Assembly: GCF_026967475.1 (NCBI RefSeq)
Contig: NZ_CP114058.1
Span: 2,976,001 to 3,040,000, forward strand
Origin: Rouxiella chamberiensis
GTDB taxonomy: Bacteria; Pseudomonadota; Gammaproteobacteria; Enterobacterales; Enterobacteriaceae
Length of the DNA: 64,000 bases
Direction of reading: 5' to 3'
The position numbers were made by a program, and so were the translations under genes. Shown here piece after piece: positions 1-14,095 of the stretch (positions are counted from its first letter, which is position 1; the number at the start of each line of letters is the position of its first letter). The notes beneath the pieces are model-generated. The model did no database searches. It had not been told where the DNA came from and was given only the letters and a program-made list of their open reading frames with translations.

Positions 1-572
<572 letters not shown>

Positions 573-693
573 CTAAAAAGGTCGGCCCGTGAGCAAGATT
601 AGCGTGATAACGTCCAGCTTACTTTGTCGCTCACGAACAAAAAGTGGGGATAAGATAAAATTTCTTCGCGGGGAAGTAAAATCCAGTATGCGT

Positions 694-1293
694 TCAATCC
701 TCAAAATCGCGATAAATAGACTGAATTTCCTCCTGGAAAAAACCGCGATAAAGTAAATAGCGCAATACTTTGGATTTCTCCTTCCACTCCGTTGGCAACG
801 GTTGACCGAATTTATGTGTCGCCAGTTCGTAGGCCTTGGTGCACCAGTCTACCTCGCAATTTTCCAGCGCTTCGGTAATTACCTCTTTGTCTACGCCCTT
901 TTGCGTCAGCTCGGAACGAATGCGCTGCGCACCCAGACCACGGTTGCTTCGCCCCGCGATATAGCGCTCGGCAAATTTGGCATCATCGAGCCAGTGATGT
1001 TCATAGCAGTAGGCAATAACCTGTTCGACCTGGTCAGGGCAGATTTCTTCGGGTTCCTTCGGGGTAGCCTGCCTGCGTGCATCCGGATTCTGACGGGCTT
1101 TATAGGATGACGGGCGACTGAAAGGCTGAGGCGGAGTCAGCAGCTTGCGGCGAAGCTCGGCTTCTCCGTGATCGCGCTGGCCCAAAAGGCGCATGGCACG
1201 GGCAATCAGGTTATTGAGTTTTTTCGCGCGATCGTCCTCTAGTGTCGAAAACAGTGAAGATGGCGCGTCATGTTGTTCGTTGTCCTGAGTCAT
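694..1293 (-). CDS. recX: regulatory protein RecX
   Basis: RecX binds RecA filaments and caps or inhibits them, limiting recombinase and SOS activity. The protein carries typical RecX helical repeats: RAMRLLGQRDHGEAELRRKL, then an IAYCYEHHWLDDAKFAERYI segment and a C-terminal LLYRGFF segment. The start at 1293 (MTQDNEQ) is preferred over an ATG six codons upstream because AAAAGGA lies seven bases before it. That gives 199 residues against 166 in E. coli; the excess is mainly a Pro/Arg/Ser-rich linker near residues 54-88. It lies directly downstream of recA, behind a hairpin terminator, so it is probably made by read-through. Confidence 0.93.
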   Translation of the reverse strand: MTQDNEQHDAPSSLFSTLEDDRAKKLNNLIARAMRLLGQRDHGEAELRRKLLTPPQPFSRPSSYKARQNPDARRQATPKEPEEICPDQVEQVIAYCYEHHWLDDAKFAERYIAGRSNRGLGAQRIRSELTQKGVDKEVITEALENCEVDWCTKAYELATHKFGQPLPTEWKEKSKVLRYLLYRGFFQEEIQSIYRDFED

Positions 1294-1317
1294 GCCTGAT
1301 TCCTTTTCCATAAATGC

Positions 1318-1349
1318 AAAAAAACAGCCTGATGAGAGGCTGTTTTTTT
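1318..1349 (-). terminator. recA-recX intergenic terminator
   Basis: Arms AAACAGCCT and AGGCTGTTT are separated by a short GATG loop and flanked by A and T runs on the two sides. It therefore has the form of a rho-independent terminator in both directions. Lying between recA and recX, it would let only part of the recA transcripts reach recX, as is known for E. coli. Confidence 0.85.
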
Positions 1350-1410
1350 AAGGGAGACAAGCTGTCAAACCTGCCGGCAGAACATTTACCGGCGGGTTGA
1401 GCGCAGAGTA

Positions 1411-3097
<1,687 letters not shown>

Positions 3098-3516
3098 GGA
3101 TTTTTCCGCAACGTGGGATCAACTCAGGCAATGTTAGCACTTCCTGCAAGGGAAGATCTGCCCTCGACGACAATATGCGGGATATCGCCAGAAAAACGGC
3201 AACTCATTCAGCACGCTAGCAATATTCTCTGAATACTCCTTTCAGATGGGGGCAGCAGGCGACAATTTCAAGCCGTCCTCCATTTTTGCACCACTGCGTT
3301 TTCCTACTGCACTTATGCGGTGAAAACCGGTTTACCTTTTTGCTCCCTATGTCCGTAAATCTCGCGAATCGTCATTTATTCCTTTCGGAATACAGGTCGG
3401 TATACAAGATGTTAGCAGAGTGAGAGCGTTTATTTTTTCCACAATTCGGGAGTTGGCCCGAAACCTGCATTGCTAGCAATCATGACATTGCCCGCTTTGC
3501 AGCCTTAAGGAGAATT
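3098..3516. other. intergenic region between pncC and the amidase gene
   Basis: These 419 bases separate two divergent genes and should hold both promoters. No open frame with a recognisable product, no RNA gene and no clear operator was found. The only firm element is the ribosome binding site TAAGGAG at 3506-3512, which serves the amidase gene. Confidence 0.5.
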
Positions 3517-4962
3517 GTGGTGAACATGTCCGATATTCTTGAACTAGATGCCGTCACCCTTGCGGCTCACATCCGCGATAAGAATCTGTCTCCGGTCGAG
3601 GTAATAGCCGCCTCGATAGAAAGAATGGAGCGGCTTGAACCCGAGTTGCATGCCTTTTGCACGCCAACGACCGCATTGGCGCTGGCACGGGCCAAAGAGA
3701 TTGAACAACAGATTATGCGCGGCGAAGATCCTGGCCCTCTGGGCGGTATTCCTGTCGCCATTAAGGATTTGATTAGCACGAAAGGGATCAGGACGGTTTC
3801 AGGCTCCTACCTGTATGAAAATTTTATTCCCGATGAAGACGATATCACCGTCGAGCGACTCAAGGCCGCCGGCGCGATTATTCTTGGCAAAACCAATGCC
3901 CCGGAATTCGGCTACAGCGGCACCGGGCATAATCCGGTGTTTGCAACCACCTGCAACCCGTGGGACACCGCACTGACGCCGGGCGGGTCCAGTGCCGGTT
4001 CCGCCGCGGCACTCGCCGCGCGCATGTGTCCGCTGGCGCTGGGCAGCGACGGCGGAGGCTCGGTGCGCATTCCTGCCGCCCACAGCGGCATCTTCGGCAT
4101 GAAGGCGTCCATGGGCCGCGTTCCTTTATATCCAGGCTGTCGCGACGAACGTTATCCGGGGATGTCGAGCTGGGAATCGCTTGAGCATATCGGCCCGATG
4201 TCCCGCAGCGTCGCCGATGCCGCACTGATGCTCTCTGTGATTGCCGGACCCGATGCTCGCGACCGTCACTCCATTCCCACGGGCGACGTAGACTGGCAAG
4301 GCAGCCTGAACGGCAGTCTCAAGGGGCTGCGCATCGGCTTTAGCCCGGATTGGGGCTATGCCGCCGTCGACCCGCAGGTGCGCGCCATCGTTGCCGATGC
4401 CGTCAGGGTTTTCGAGCAGGAGTTGGGCTGCATCGTCGAAGAGGCGCATCCCGGTTTTGCCGATCCAAAACTCACGTTCGCGGCGCTGGTCGCACAGGAA
4501 ACCGATTTGACCGGCATGCGTAGGCTGATGGAAATCCATGGCGATCGCATGTCGCCGCATCTGGTCGAAATGCTGAACACGCAATGGACCGCCGAGATGT
4601 TTACGGATGCCAACATGAAACGCAAAGAGGTGGTCAACAAGATGTGGCGCTTTATGCAGCGTTACGATCTGCTGCTGACGCCTACGCTCGCCACACCGCC
4701 CTTCCCCATTGATATCGAAAGTCCTGACTCTATCGACGGACGCCATGTCACGCCGAGCGAATGGCTGGCCTTTGTTTTTCCTATCAATCTTACCGGTCAG
4801 CCGGCCGCTTCCGTACCTGCCGGATTTACCGCCGAAGGTTTACCCGTCGGCCTGCAAATTGTGGGTCGCCATCTGGACGATGCCCTGGTGTTACGCGCCA
4901 GCGCCGCCTTTGAGAAAGTCCGCGGCTGGAACGATAGGCTTCCCCCTCTTCTCCGCCGTTAA
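3517..4962 (+). CDS. amidase (amidase signature family)
   Basis: A member of the amidase signature family, which hydrolyses carboxamides to acid and ammonia. The Ser-cisSer-Lys triad is visible: Lys83 in PVAIKDL, cis-Ser158 in the glycine/serine block TPGGSSAGSAA, and nucleophile Ser182 in GSDGGGSVRIPAA. There are two GTG codons at 3517 and 3520 and an ATG at 3526. TAAGGAG at 3506-3512 fits GTG 3520 best, so the true start may be one codon in. The permease gene follows after 41 bases and is presumably co-transcribed. The likely substrate is therefore an imported nitrogen compound, but substrate cannot be read from sequence: the family also includes GatA, allophanate hydrolase and aryl amidases. 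Confidence 0.85.
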   Translation: MVNMSDILELDAVTLAAHIRDKNLSPVEVIAASIERMERLEPELHAFCTPTTALALARAKEIEQQIMRGEDPGPLGGIPVAIKDLISTKGIRTVSGSYLYENFIPDEDDITVERLKAAGAIILGKTNAPEFGYSGTGHNPVFATTCNPWDTALTPGGSSAGSAAALAARMCPLALGSDGGGSVRIPAAHSGIFGMKASMGRVPLYPGCRDERYPGMSSWESLEHIGPMSRSVADAALMLSVIAGPDARDRHSIPTGDVDWQGSLNGSLKGLRIGFSPDWGYAAVDPQVRAIVADAVRVFEQELGCIVEEAHPGFADPKLTFAALVAQETDLTGMRRLMEIHGDRMSPHLVEMLNTQWTAEMFTDANMKRKEVVNKMWRFMQRYDLLLTPTLATPPFPIDIESPDSIDGRHVTPSEWLAFVFPINLTGQPAASVPAGFTAEGLPVGLQIVGRHLDDALVLRASAAFEKVRGWNDRLPPLLRR

Positions 4963-5003
4963 GCGTTTTTTCCTTGTTGCGATACTTTTAAGGAACAACA
5001 CCT

Positions 5004-6305
5004 ATGAACAAAAACACGATACAACATGCCGAGCATTCGGCCAGTCTGGAACAGGAATTCGAAAGTCAGACGGTGCCGTTATCACATCGCCACTCCACCC
5101 GCGCCGTTTCGGCGGTGTGGTTTGGTTTTCCGATGATCCTGACCAACGCCGTCTTCGGCGGGATCATGGCTTACAATCTCGGCTTCTGGCGCGCGATAGT
5201 GGCGATTCTGCTGGGTAATCTGGTGTTGTTTGCCTATGTCGGCACACTAAGCTATCTGGCCGGTAAAACCGGACTCAACTTTGCGATGCAGGCGCGTAAA
5301 ACCTTTGGCAGCCGTGGCTACATTATTACCTCGGCCTTTCTCTCGACGGTGGTCATAGGCTGGTATGCCTTCCAGACCGGGCTTACCGGCACCATCATCA
5401 ATACGACGTTTGGCTGGAACATGACCGGCACGATAGTGCTCGCCACCGTGCTTTATACGGGCGTCACGTTTCTGGGGGTGCGTGCGCTGTCGATTATCGG
5501 CATGATAGCCGCGCCGATGTTCGTTATTCTGGCGCTTGCCGCGCTGTATTTCGTTTCACAGCATACCAATCTCGGTCAAGTGACTGACTATAAAGGGACC
5601 GCGGGCGGGATCACGATGGGAATCGCCATGACGATGGTCATCGCCGGTTTTGCCGATTCCGGCACCATGACCGCCGACTTCACCCGCTGGTCGAAAGACG
5701 GGAGATCCGCTGTGATCGCGACGTTCTCGGCGTTTCCGATTGCCAACGTGGTGTCGCTATTGTCGGGCGTGGTGATTGTTTCTGCCGGAGCGGGCATCAA
5801 TCCTGCGCAGAACGGCGGCGACTTCCTGCATCTGCTGATAGGCCATAATCCCCTGCTCAATGCGCTGGCTCTGCTGTTTGTGTTTATCAATCTGGGATCG
5901 GTCTGCACCCATTGCCTCTATAACGGCGCAGTTGGCTACAGCCATTTACTGAACAGCAAAATGCGTCTGTGGACGATTATTCTCGGCGTCATCGGCGGCC
6001 TGCTCGCGGTGGTCGGCGTCTGGAGCTATTTTCTCAACTGGCTGAGCCTGCTGGGGGTGGCGGTGCCGCCTATCGGCGCGGTCATGATTGTCGACCTGCT
6101 GTTTTTGGGGCATATCGCGAGTACACGCGCCGAAACCGCCTATCGCGGCAGTGCATTTCTGGCGTGGGCCATCGGTACGCTCTGCGCCACGGCGGCGCAT
6201 CTCTGGTTCCCCGATTACGGCGAGGCGCTGATTGGCGCACTGGTCGGCGGCAGCGCCTATGCCGTGATTCATTCAATGCGCGTCAAAAAGCTGGTCACTG
6301 CCTGA
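5004..6305 (+). CDS. NCS1 family permease (CodB/cytosine permease-like)
   Basis: A 433-residue inner-membrane protein with about 12 hydrophobic segments, resembling the nucleobase-cation symporter-1 family (CodB type). The N-terminus is soluble to about residue 35; the first membrane helix contains the family-like WFGFPMILTNAVFGGIM stretch, and ADFTRWSKDGRSAVIATF is the conserved mid-protein loop. Family members import cytosine, allantoin, hydantoin or similar heterocycles with sodium or protons. AAGGAAC upstream of ATG 5004 is a good ribosome binding site. It lies 41 bases after the amidase gene and ends at a strong terminator, so the two form one catabolic transcription unit. The exact substrate is unknown. 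Confidence 0.85.
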   Translation: MNKNTIQHAEHSASLEQEFESQTVPLSHRHSTRAVSAVWFGFPMILTNAVFGGIMAYNLGFWRAIVAILLGNLVLFAYVGTLSYLAGKTGLNFAMQARKTFGSRGYIITSAFLSTVVIGWYAFQTGLTGTIINTTFGWNMTGTIVLATVLYTGVTFLGVRALSIIGMIAAPMFVILALAALYFVSQHTNLGQVTDYKGTAGGITMGIAMTMVIAGFADSGTMTADFTRWSKDGRSAVIATFSAFPIANVVSLLSGVVIVSAGAGINPAQNGGDFLHLLIGHNPLLNALALLFVFINLGSVCTHCLYNGAVGYSHLLNSKMRLWTIILGVIGGLLAVVGVWSYFLNWLSLLGVAVPPIGAVMIVDLLFLGHIASTRAETAYRGSAFLAWAIGTLCATAAHLWFPDYGEALIGALVGGSAYAVIHSMRVKKLVTA

Positions 6306-6458
6306 GGCGTTGCAACAGGCATTCACGCTACCTTGAGTTGCCGCGACCGGCTCCAATCATCTGCGGCGTTGGCGATGGTTAACATGCAGAAGGCGTGTTT
6401 GGCGGAGTCGGCGGGCGTCTTGCGGGCATTGGTATGACGCGGAATAATCGACAAGCAA

Positions 6459-6486
6459 GGCGGCCCCGGCAGGCCGCCATTTTTTT
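6459..6486 (+). terminator. rho-independent terminator after the permease gene
   Basis: GGCGGCC (6459-6465) pairs with GGCCGCC (6472-6478) across a six-base loop and is followed by ATTTTTTT. It ends the amidase-permease unit. The T run overlaps the stop codon of the convergent mltB gene. Confidence 0.9.
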
Positions 6487-7555
6487 ACAGTCCGGTGCGT
6501 GCCTGTTTAACGGCGAGACCCAGCTGCCACACGGCCATCGCATACTGCGTGCTATGGTTGTAGCGGGTAATCGCATAGAAGTTTGGCAGGCCGTACCAAT
6601 ACTGGTAACTGGTACCCATATCGAGGCGCAGCAGGCTGGCCTGTTGATAGCCGCCCAGCGAGCCTAATGGCATCAACCCTGCAGAAGACAGCGTAGAGAC
6701 GGAATACTTGGTCTGATAACCGTTTTCCAGACCCGGTGCCTGCCCGCTTGCCTGTACCGCAACCGGCTCACCGCTGACCCAGCCGTTGCCTTTGAAGTAG
6801 TTGGCAACACTGCCGATGGCATCGATAGGATCCCACAGGTTAACGTGTCCATCGCCATCAAAATCAACCGCATACTGCTTGAAGGCCGACGGCATAAACT
6901 GGCCGTAACCCATAGCACCGGCAAAGGATCCTCGCAGCGCCAGCGGATCGTCGTTTTCTGTGCGCGACATCAGCAGGAAAGTTTCCAGCTCACCGGCAAA
7001 ATAGTCGGCACGACGCGGATAATCAAACGCAAGCGTCGCCAGCGCATCGATAATGCGCGTTTTGCCCATGACTCTGCCCCAACGCGTTTCGACGCCGATA
7101 ATACCGACAATAATCTCCGGCGGCACGCCGTATTGCTGATAGGCGCGTTGCAGCGCGTCCTGATATTGATCCCAGAACACGACGCCGTTTTGCACGTTAT
7201 CCGGCGTGATGAATTTCGCACGATAGCGAATCCATGCGCCGTAAGGCCCCGATGGCGGTTGCGCGGTCGGTGCCTGTCGTTCCATCAGACGCAGCACCCA
7301 GTCCAGCCTTTTGGCCTGCCCCAGCGTATTATGCAGTTGCTGACGATCGAATCCGTGCTCACGCACCATCTTGTCAATGAAGGCATTGGCCGCGGCATTA
7401 TTTGAAAAATCACCGTCTGCCAAAAAGCCGCTTTGACTCTGCGCCGGTGGAGGAAGCAAAAATCCGCCTGTGGGCACAGATTGAGTATTCTTGGGCGTAC
7501 TGCTACACGCGGAAAGCAGGACAACCAGGGGAAAAAGGGAAGCCAGGTAACGCAT
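6485..7555 (-). CDS. mltB: membrane-bound lytic murein transglycosylase B
   Basis: MltB cleaves the MurNAc-GlcNAc bond of peptidoglycan with 1,6-anhydro product formation, anchored to the inner face of the outer membrane. The start at 7555 (MRYLASLFPLVVLLSAC) gives a lipoprotein signal with lipobox LSAC and is preferred over an upstream in-frame ATG. The 356-residue protein has the SLT family 3 core, with the catalytic Glu in IIGVETRWGR, then the ALATLAFDYPRRADYF and GAMGYGQFMPSAF signatures and the DFDGDGHVNLW loop. E. coli MltB is 361 residues. Confidence 0.95.
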   Translation of the reverse strand: MRYLASLFPLVVLLSACSSTPKNTQSVPTGGFLLPPPAQSQSGFLADGDFSNNAAANAFIDKMVREHGFDRQQLHNTLGQAKRLDWVLRLMERQAPTAQPPSGPYGAWIRYRAKFITPDNVQNGVVFWDQYQDALQRAYQQYGVPPEIIVGIIGVETRWGRVMGKTRIIDALATLAFDYPRRADYFAGELETFLLMSRTENDDPLALRGSFAGAMGYGQFMPSAFKQYAVDFDGDGHVNLWDPIDAIGSVANYFKGNGWVSGEPVAVQASGQAPGLENGYQTKYSVSTLSSAGLMPLGSLGGYQQASLLRLDMGTSYQYWYGLPNFYAITRYNHSTQYAMAVWQLGLAVKQARTGL

Positions 7556-7729
7556 CAGATATCCGTATGGCAATACTAGAAAAGTGGATCAACATGTTAA
7601 TGCATTGTTTGAGATGATCAAAAGGATGTTTAAAGGAATTTACTTAAGCAGCAGGATAAAAAGGCCGCCAGACAAGGGCCGGAGGATAAACCGCCGACCT
7701 GTTTCAAAGATTGTTGGGCGTTTCAGCGA

Positions 7730-8071
7730 TTAGCTTTTCTTAACAAACTCGGATTTCAGCTTCATTGGGCCGAAACCTTCGATTTTGCAGTCGATATTAT
7801 GATCCCCTTCGACCAGACGAATGCTTTTCACACGCGTGCCAATCTTGAGCGTCGACGAACTGCCTTTCACCTTGAGATCTTTCACTACGGTCACGGCATC
7901 GCCATCGGCCAGCAGATTGCCGTTGGCATCGCGCACGACCAATCCCTCTTCATCACCGACCGTGCTCGCCGTGGCCGACCACTCATGTCCGCATTCCGGG
8001 CAGTTCAACTGCTCGCCTTCCTGCCAGGTAAATTCTGAACTGCATTTCGGACAATGGGGTAATGATTGCAC
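7730..8071 (-). CDS. yjdM: zinc-ribbon PhnA/YjdM family protein
   Basis: A 113-residue protein of the PhnA (YjdM) family. The N-terminal zinc ribbon has Cys7, Cys10, Cys24 and Cys27 (HCPKC and NCPECGHEW). The C-terminal PhnA domain is the KOW/SH3-like stretch with [26 protein letters not shown]. Despite the name, the family has no proven role in phosphonate use, and no phn genes are near. It is a single-gene minus-strand unit divergent from mutS. Confidence 0.9.
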   Translation of the reverse strand: MQSLPHCPKCSSEFTWQEGEQLNCPECGHEWSATASTVGDEEGLVVRDANGNLLADGDAVTVVKDLKVKGSSSTLKIGTRVKSIRLVEGDHNIDCKIEGFGPMKLKSEFVKKS

Positions 8072-8431
8072 GCTAACCTCTTAATGGAGCTAAATAAAAT
8101 AGTTAAAACCCTGACATTCAAAGACCACAGAGTTTGTCGGCCTATAGAATAGCGTTTTCCGGGGATTAAAAATACCTTCGGGTATGAGCGGCACTCTACT
8201 TCATCATTCTTCGAGATGCTTTCCAGTTTACGGGTGTCAGTTTTGCTGTGCCTGAGATACTATAGCGGCACAAATTTTAGGCGCGGACCTCGTGTTAGCC
8301 CTATGAATTCACGCAATAAATTGATTTTTGTGATCTTTAGTACCGACGGACTTGACCGTCCTGCGCTGCCCCTTGCGGCGCGCACTGAAATCATAAAAAC
8401 GTTACATTTAAACAACTAAGAAACTAAGCGC
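8072..8431. other. intergenic region between yjdM and mutS
   Basis: These 360 bases are shared by two divergent genes. No conserved operator or RNA gene was recognised. A short plus-strand frame at 8216-8419 has no recognisable protein character and only a weak context, so it is not called as a gene. The mutS ribosome binding site is weak (AACTAAG before ATG 8432). Confidence 0.45.
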
Positions 8432-10987
<2,556 letters not shown>

Positions 10988-11021
10988 TCCTTCAATCGCA
11001 TGCAATTAAATTGCACTCAAT

Positions 11022-11051
11022 AAAAAAGGTGGGCATATGCCCACCTTTTTT
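11022..11051. terminator. bidirectional terminator between mutS and rpoS
   Basis: A perfect 30-base palindrome: six A, then GGTGGGCAT, mirrored by ATGCCCACC and six T. It works as an intrinsic terminator for mutS on the plus strand and, equally, for rpoS on the minus strand. Confidence 0.93.
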
Positions 11052-11132
11052 GTCTGCTTCGATAACTGTCTGCTGGGCGAAAACCGGTTAAACACCTTCT
11101 TCCCACCAACCCAGACTTTCATCTAAGAATAG

Positions 11133-12131
11133 TTATTCACGAAACAGCGCTTCGATGCTCAGACCTTGACCCTGCAGAATTTCTCGCAGGCGACGCAGCC
11201 CTTCCACCTGAATCTGACGAACACGTTCACGCGTAAGACCGATTTCCCGGCCCACGTCCTCGAGGGTTGCCGCTTCATAGCCCAACAGGCCGAAACGACG
11301 CGCCAGGACTTCACGCTGCTTGGCATTCAACTCGAACAGCCATTTAACGATGCTATGTTTCATGTCATCGTCTTGCGTGGTGTCTTCCGGACCATTGTCT
11401 TTTTCGTCGGCCAGAATATCTAGCAGCGCTTTCTCGGAGTCACCGCCCAATGGGGTGTCAACAGAGGTAATACGCTCATTCAGGCGCAACATACGACTTA
11501 CGTCGTGGACCGGCTTGTCGAGTTGCTCTGCAATTTCTTCGGCACTTGGCTCGTGATCAAGTTTGTGTGCCAATTCGCGTGCAGTACGCAGGTAAACGTT
11601 CGGTTCTTTAACGATATGGATAGGCAAACGAATAGTACGGGTTTGGTTCATGATAGCCCGTTCAATCGTCTGGCGAATCCACCAGGTTGCGTAAGTGGAG
11701 AATCTAAAACCGCGCTCGGGGTCAAATTTTTCAACTGCACGGATCAGACCGAGGTTACCCTCTTCAATCAGATCCAGCAGTGCCAGGCCGCGGTTGCTAT
11801 AGCGGCGGGCAATTTTAACCACCAGACGCAGGTTACTTTCAATCATGCGGCGACGGGATGGAACATCACCTCGCAAAGCACGTCGAGCAAAAAGGACTTC
11901 TTCCTCTGCGGTCAGCAGAGGTGAATAACCGATTTCACCAAGGTACAGTTGAGTTGCATCCAGCACTCGTTGGCTTACAGCCTGTGACAGTAACTCTTCT
12001 TCTGCTTCAGAAGCGTCACTATCTACAGACTCCTCGACGGTTACTTTCTCTTCGTCAAAGGCTTCAGCGCTGTTCTCGTCGAAATCTACATCATCATGTA
12101 ACTCGTTAATTTTCAGCGTATTCTGATTCAT
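11133..12131 (-). CDS. rpoS: RNA polymerase sigma factor RpoS (sigma-38)
   Basis: RpoS is the stationary-phase and general-stress sigma factor. It has 332 residues (E. coli 330). The acidic N-terminus is followed by [20 protein letters not shown] (region 1.2), then [20 protein letters not shown] (regions 2.3-2.4, -10 recognition), region 3 with [16 protein letters not shown], and a C-terminal helix-turn-helix near [19 protein letters not shown] (region 4.2, -35 recognition). It lies 51 bases downstream of nlpD. In related bacteria its main promoter lies inside nlpD; that promoter could not be picked out here. Confidence 0.99.
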   Translation of the reverse strand: MNQNTLKINELHDDVDFDENSAEAFDEEKVTVEESVDSDASEAEEELLSQAVSQRVLDATQLYLGEIGYSPLLTAEEEVLFARRALRGDVPSRRRMIESNLRLVVKIARRYSNRGLALLDLIEEGNLGLIRAVEKFDPERGFRFSTYATWWIRQTIERAIMNQTRTIRLPIHIVKEPNVYLRTARELAHKLDHEPSAEEIAEQLDKPVHDVSRMLRLNERITSVDTPLGGDSEKALLDILADEKDNGPEDTTQDDDMKHSIVKWLFELNAKQREVLARRFGLLGYEAATLEDVGREIGLTRERVRQIQVEGLRRLREILQGQGLSIEALFRE

Positions 12132-12182
12132 AAGCTGCTCCTACCCGTGGTCCCAAGAGCAGAATCTAGGACTCTGCCCGGC

Positions 12183-13211
12183 TTATCGCTGCGGAAGATA
12201 ACGCAGCGGGTTTACGGATTTCCCCTTGTAACGAATTTCAAAATGTAATCTTACCGAGCTGGTTCCGGTGCTACCCATGGTCGCTATTTTCTGTCCCGCC
12301 TGCACTTCTTGTTGTTCCCGGACCAGCATTGAATCATTGTGTGCATAGGCGCTCAAGTAATCATCATTGTGTTTAATGATGATCAGGTTACCGTATCCGC
12401 GTAGTGCATTACCGGCATAAACAACGCGTCCGCTTGCGGTGGCCAACACGGCCTGTCCACGAGAGCCTGCGATATCGATGCCTTTATTTCCCCCTTCGGA
12501 AGCCGAGAAATTATCGATAATTTTACCGTCAGTCGGCCATCTCCAGGAGGAGACTGGACCGCCATTATTCGTGGTAGTTGCGACGACGGTACTCGGAGCG
12601 GTAACCGGTGCTGTTGTTGTCGTGACAACCCCAGCAGTAGGCAACATCTTACCTACATTTGGTTTACTTGAACTTTCAGAATACGTGGTAGTTGGTTGAG
12701 ATGCAACCACTGTCCCCTGCATCATTCCACCGGACGGCGCTTTCGGCACGCCGCCACGCGTCGCATCCGTGGTGGCCAACATTCCACCCGAACTCGCGGC
12801 TTGCGATACGTTGTTGATCTGAATCGATTGTCCGACTTCAAGACTGTAGGGTTCGGCGATATTGTTACGCGCCGCAAGGTCTCGGAAGTCGTTTCCGGTT
12901 ATCCAGGCAATATAAAAAAGTGTGTCGCCGCGCTTAACTTTATACGTGCTGCCGTTGTAGCTGCCTTTCGGAATGCTGTTGTAGCTACGGTTGTAAACGA
13001 TGTGTCCCTGAGCGTTGATCATCGGGGCATTATCGCTTGAATTCGGAGTAATCTGACCTCCCATAGGGCGTGTTGCCGCGCCTCCGCCACCATTAACGCT
13101 GCTTATTGGAGCAGTTGACGGGGCATTATTGGAGCATCCTGCAAGCCAGGCACCAACGAATGTACATACCGCAAGGCGGCTAAAGGTCTTAATTTGGCTT
13201 CCGGTGCTCAT
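12183..13211 (-). CDS. nlpD: murein hydrolase activator NlpD
   Basis: NlpD is an outer-membrane lipoprotein that activates the amidase AmiC at the division site. Lipobox WLAGC gives lipidated Cys26. A LysM peptidoglycan-binding domain covers about residues 89-132 ([14 protein letters not shown]), then a Ser/Thr-rich linker, then a C-terminal LytM/M23 domain. That domain is catalytically degenerate: the usual first metal His is replaced (NKGIDIAG) and only one His is kept in LHFEIR. This fits an activator rather than an enzyme. It has 342 residues (E. coli 379), the linker being shorter, and precedes rpoS. Confidence 0.97.
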   Translation of the reverse strand: MSTGSQIKTFSRLAVCTFVGAWLAGCSNNAPSTAPISSVNGGGGAATRPMGGQITPNSSDNAPMINAQGHIVYNRSYNSIPKGSYNGSTYKVKRGDTLFYIAWITGNDFRDLAARNNIAEPYSLEVGQSIQINNVSQAASSGGMLATTDATRGGVPKAPSGGMMQGTVVASQPTTTYSESSSKPNVGKMLPTAGVVTTTTAPVTAPSTVVATTTNNGGPVSSWRWPTDGKIIDNFSASEGGNKGIDIAGSRGQAVLATASGRVVYAGNALRGYGNLIIIKHNDDYLSAYAHNDSMLVREQQEVQAGQKIATMGSTGTSSVRLHFEIRYKGKSVNPLRYLPQR

Positions 13212-13469
13212 AACTCCCCCATGACGGCAATATCAGAATCTATCGCGGCTCAGGCCAGACGCAGTCTGGATCCGCAAGGAACCGACCCTCGAAAAAAAGC
13301 CCAGGCTGAAGATGCTGGTCGAGTGGTTTTTGGCCCGATGGCGATAGTTTAAAAAACTGTGGCAGTAAAAAACTGTAGTGAATGCTATCAACAACGCAAC
13401 TTTATCACCATAAATCAGTTGTATTTAATTTTTAAGGATTTTGTGTTTGAAGGCGGCAAAACGGGGTCG

Positions 13470-14095
13470 TCAGGCGAGTTCGCCTTTAACCAGGGGAACG
13501 AAACGCACGGCTTCAATGTTGTCGATGGTAAAGTCATTGCCACGTCGCTGAATACGTTGCAAAGTCTGATTTTGCTCGCCAACGGGCAAGACCATGACGC
13601 CGCCTTCGGCAAGCTGGGTCATCAGCGCCTGGGGAATTTCGGGGGTGAAGCGGTTACGATAATGGCATCAAACGGGCCGCGTGAGGGCCAGCCTTCCCAT
13701 CCGTCGCCGTGACGGGTGGACACATTGTGCAGATCCAACTGTTTCAGTCGGCGTTTGGCCTGCCATTGCAGCCCTTTAATCCGCTCGACGGAAAAGACGT
13801 GTTCGACGAGATGCGCCAGAATGGCGGTCTGATAACCAGACCCCGTGCCGATTTCAAGCACGCGGGACTGGGGTTGCAACCGCAGCAACTCCGTCATGCG
13901 CGCCACAATGTAAGGCTGGGAGATGGTCTGGCCGAGTCCGATGGGAAGCGCCGTGTTTTCATAAGCCTGATGCTGGAAGGCTTCATCGACGAAACGTTCA
14001 CGCGGAACGGTTTCCATCGCGTGCAGCAGCTTCTCATCCGAGATGCCCTGTTTACGCAGCTGTTCCAGCAGGTTGTACATCGGCTTAATCACCAT
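13470..14095 (-). pseudogene. pcm: protein-L-isoaspartate O-methyltransferase, single-base frameshift
   Basis: Pcm methylates isoaspartyl residues of damaged proteins for repair. The frame from 14095 ([17 protein letters not shown]) runs through the SAM motif [18 protein letters not shown] and [11 protein letters not shown], then breaks at about residue 150, in the G run 13641-13645. The rest of the protein ([17 protein letters not shown] and the ending [10 protein letters not shown]) lies in the next frame and stops at 13470. Adding one C on the coding strand restores 208 residues, exactly the E. coli length. A homopolymer sequencing error is more likely than decay. The start overlaps the surE stop; nlpD is downstream. 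Confidence 0.92.

Noticed and set aside
8216..8419. 67-codon plus-strand frame upstream of mutS
   Set aside because: No recognisable motif, no convincing ribosome binding site and unremarkable composition; kept only as a note in the gap entry.
13359..13712. 117-codon plus-strand frame between nlpD and pcm
   Set aside because: It is opposite the frameshifted 3' part of pcm, whose conserved ending VPLVKGELA explains the sequence.
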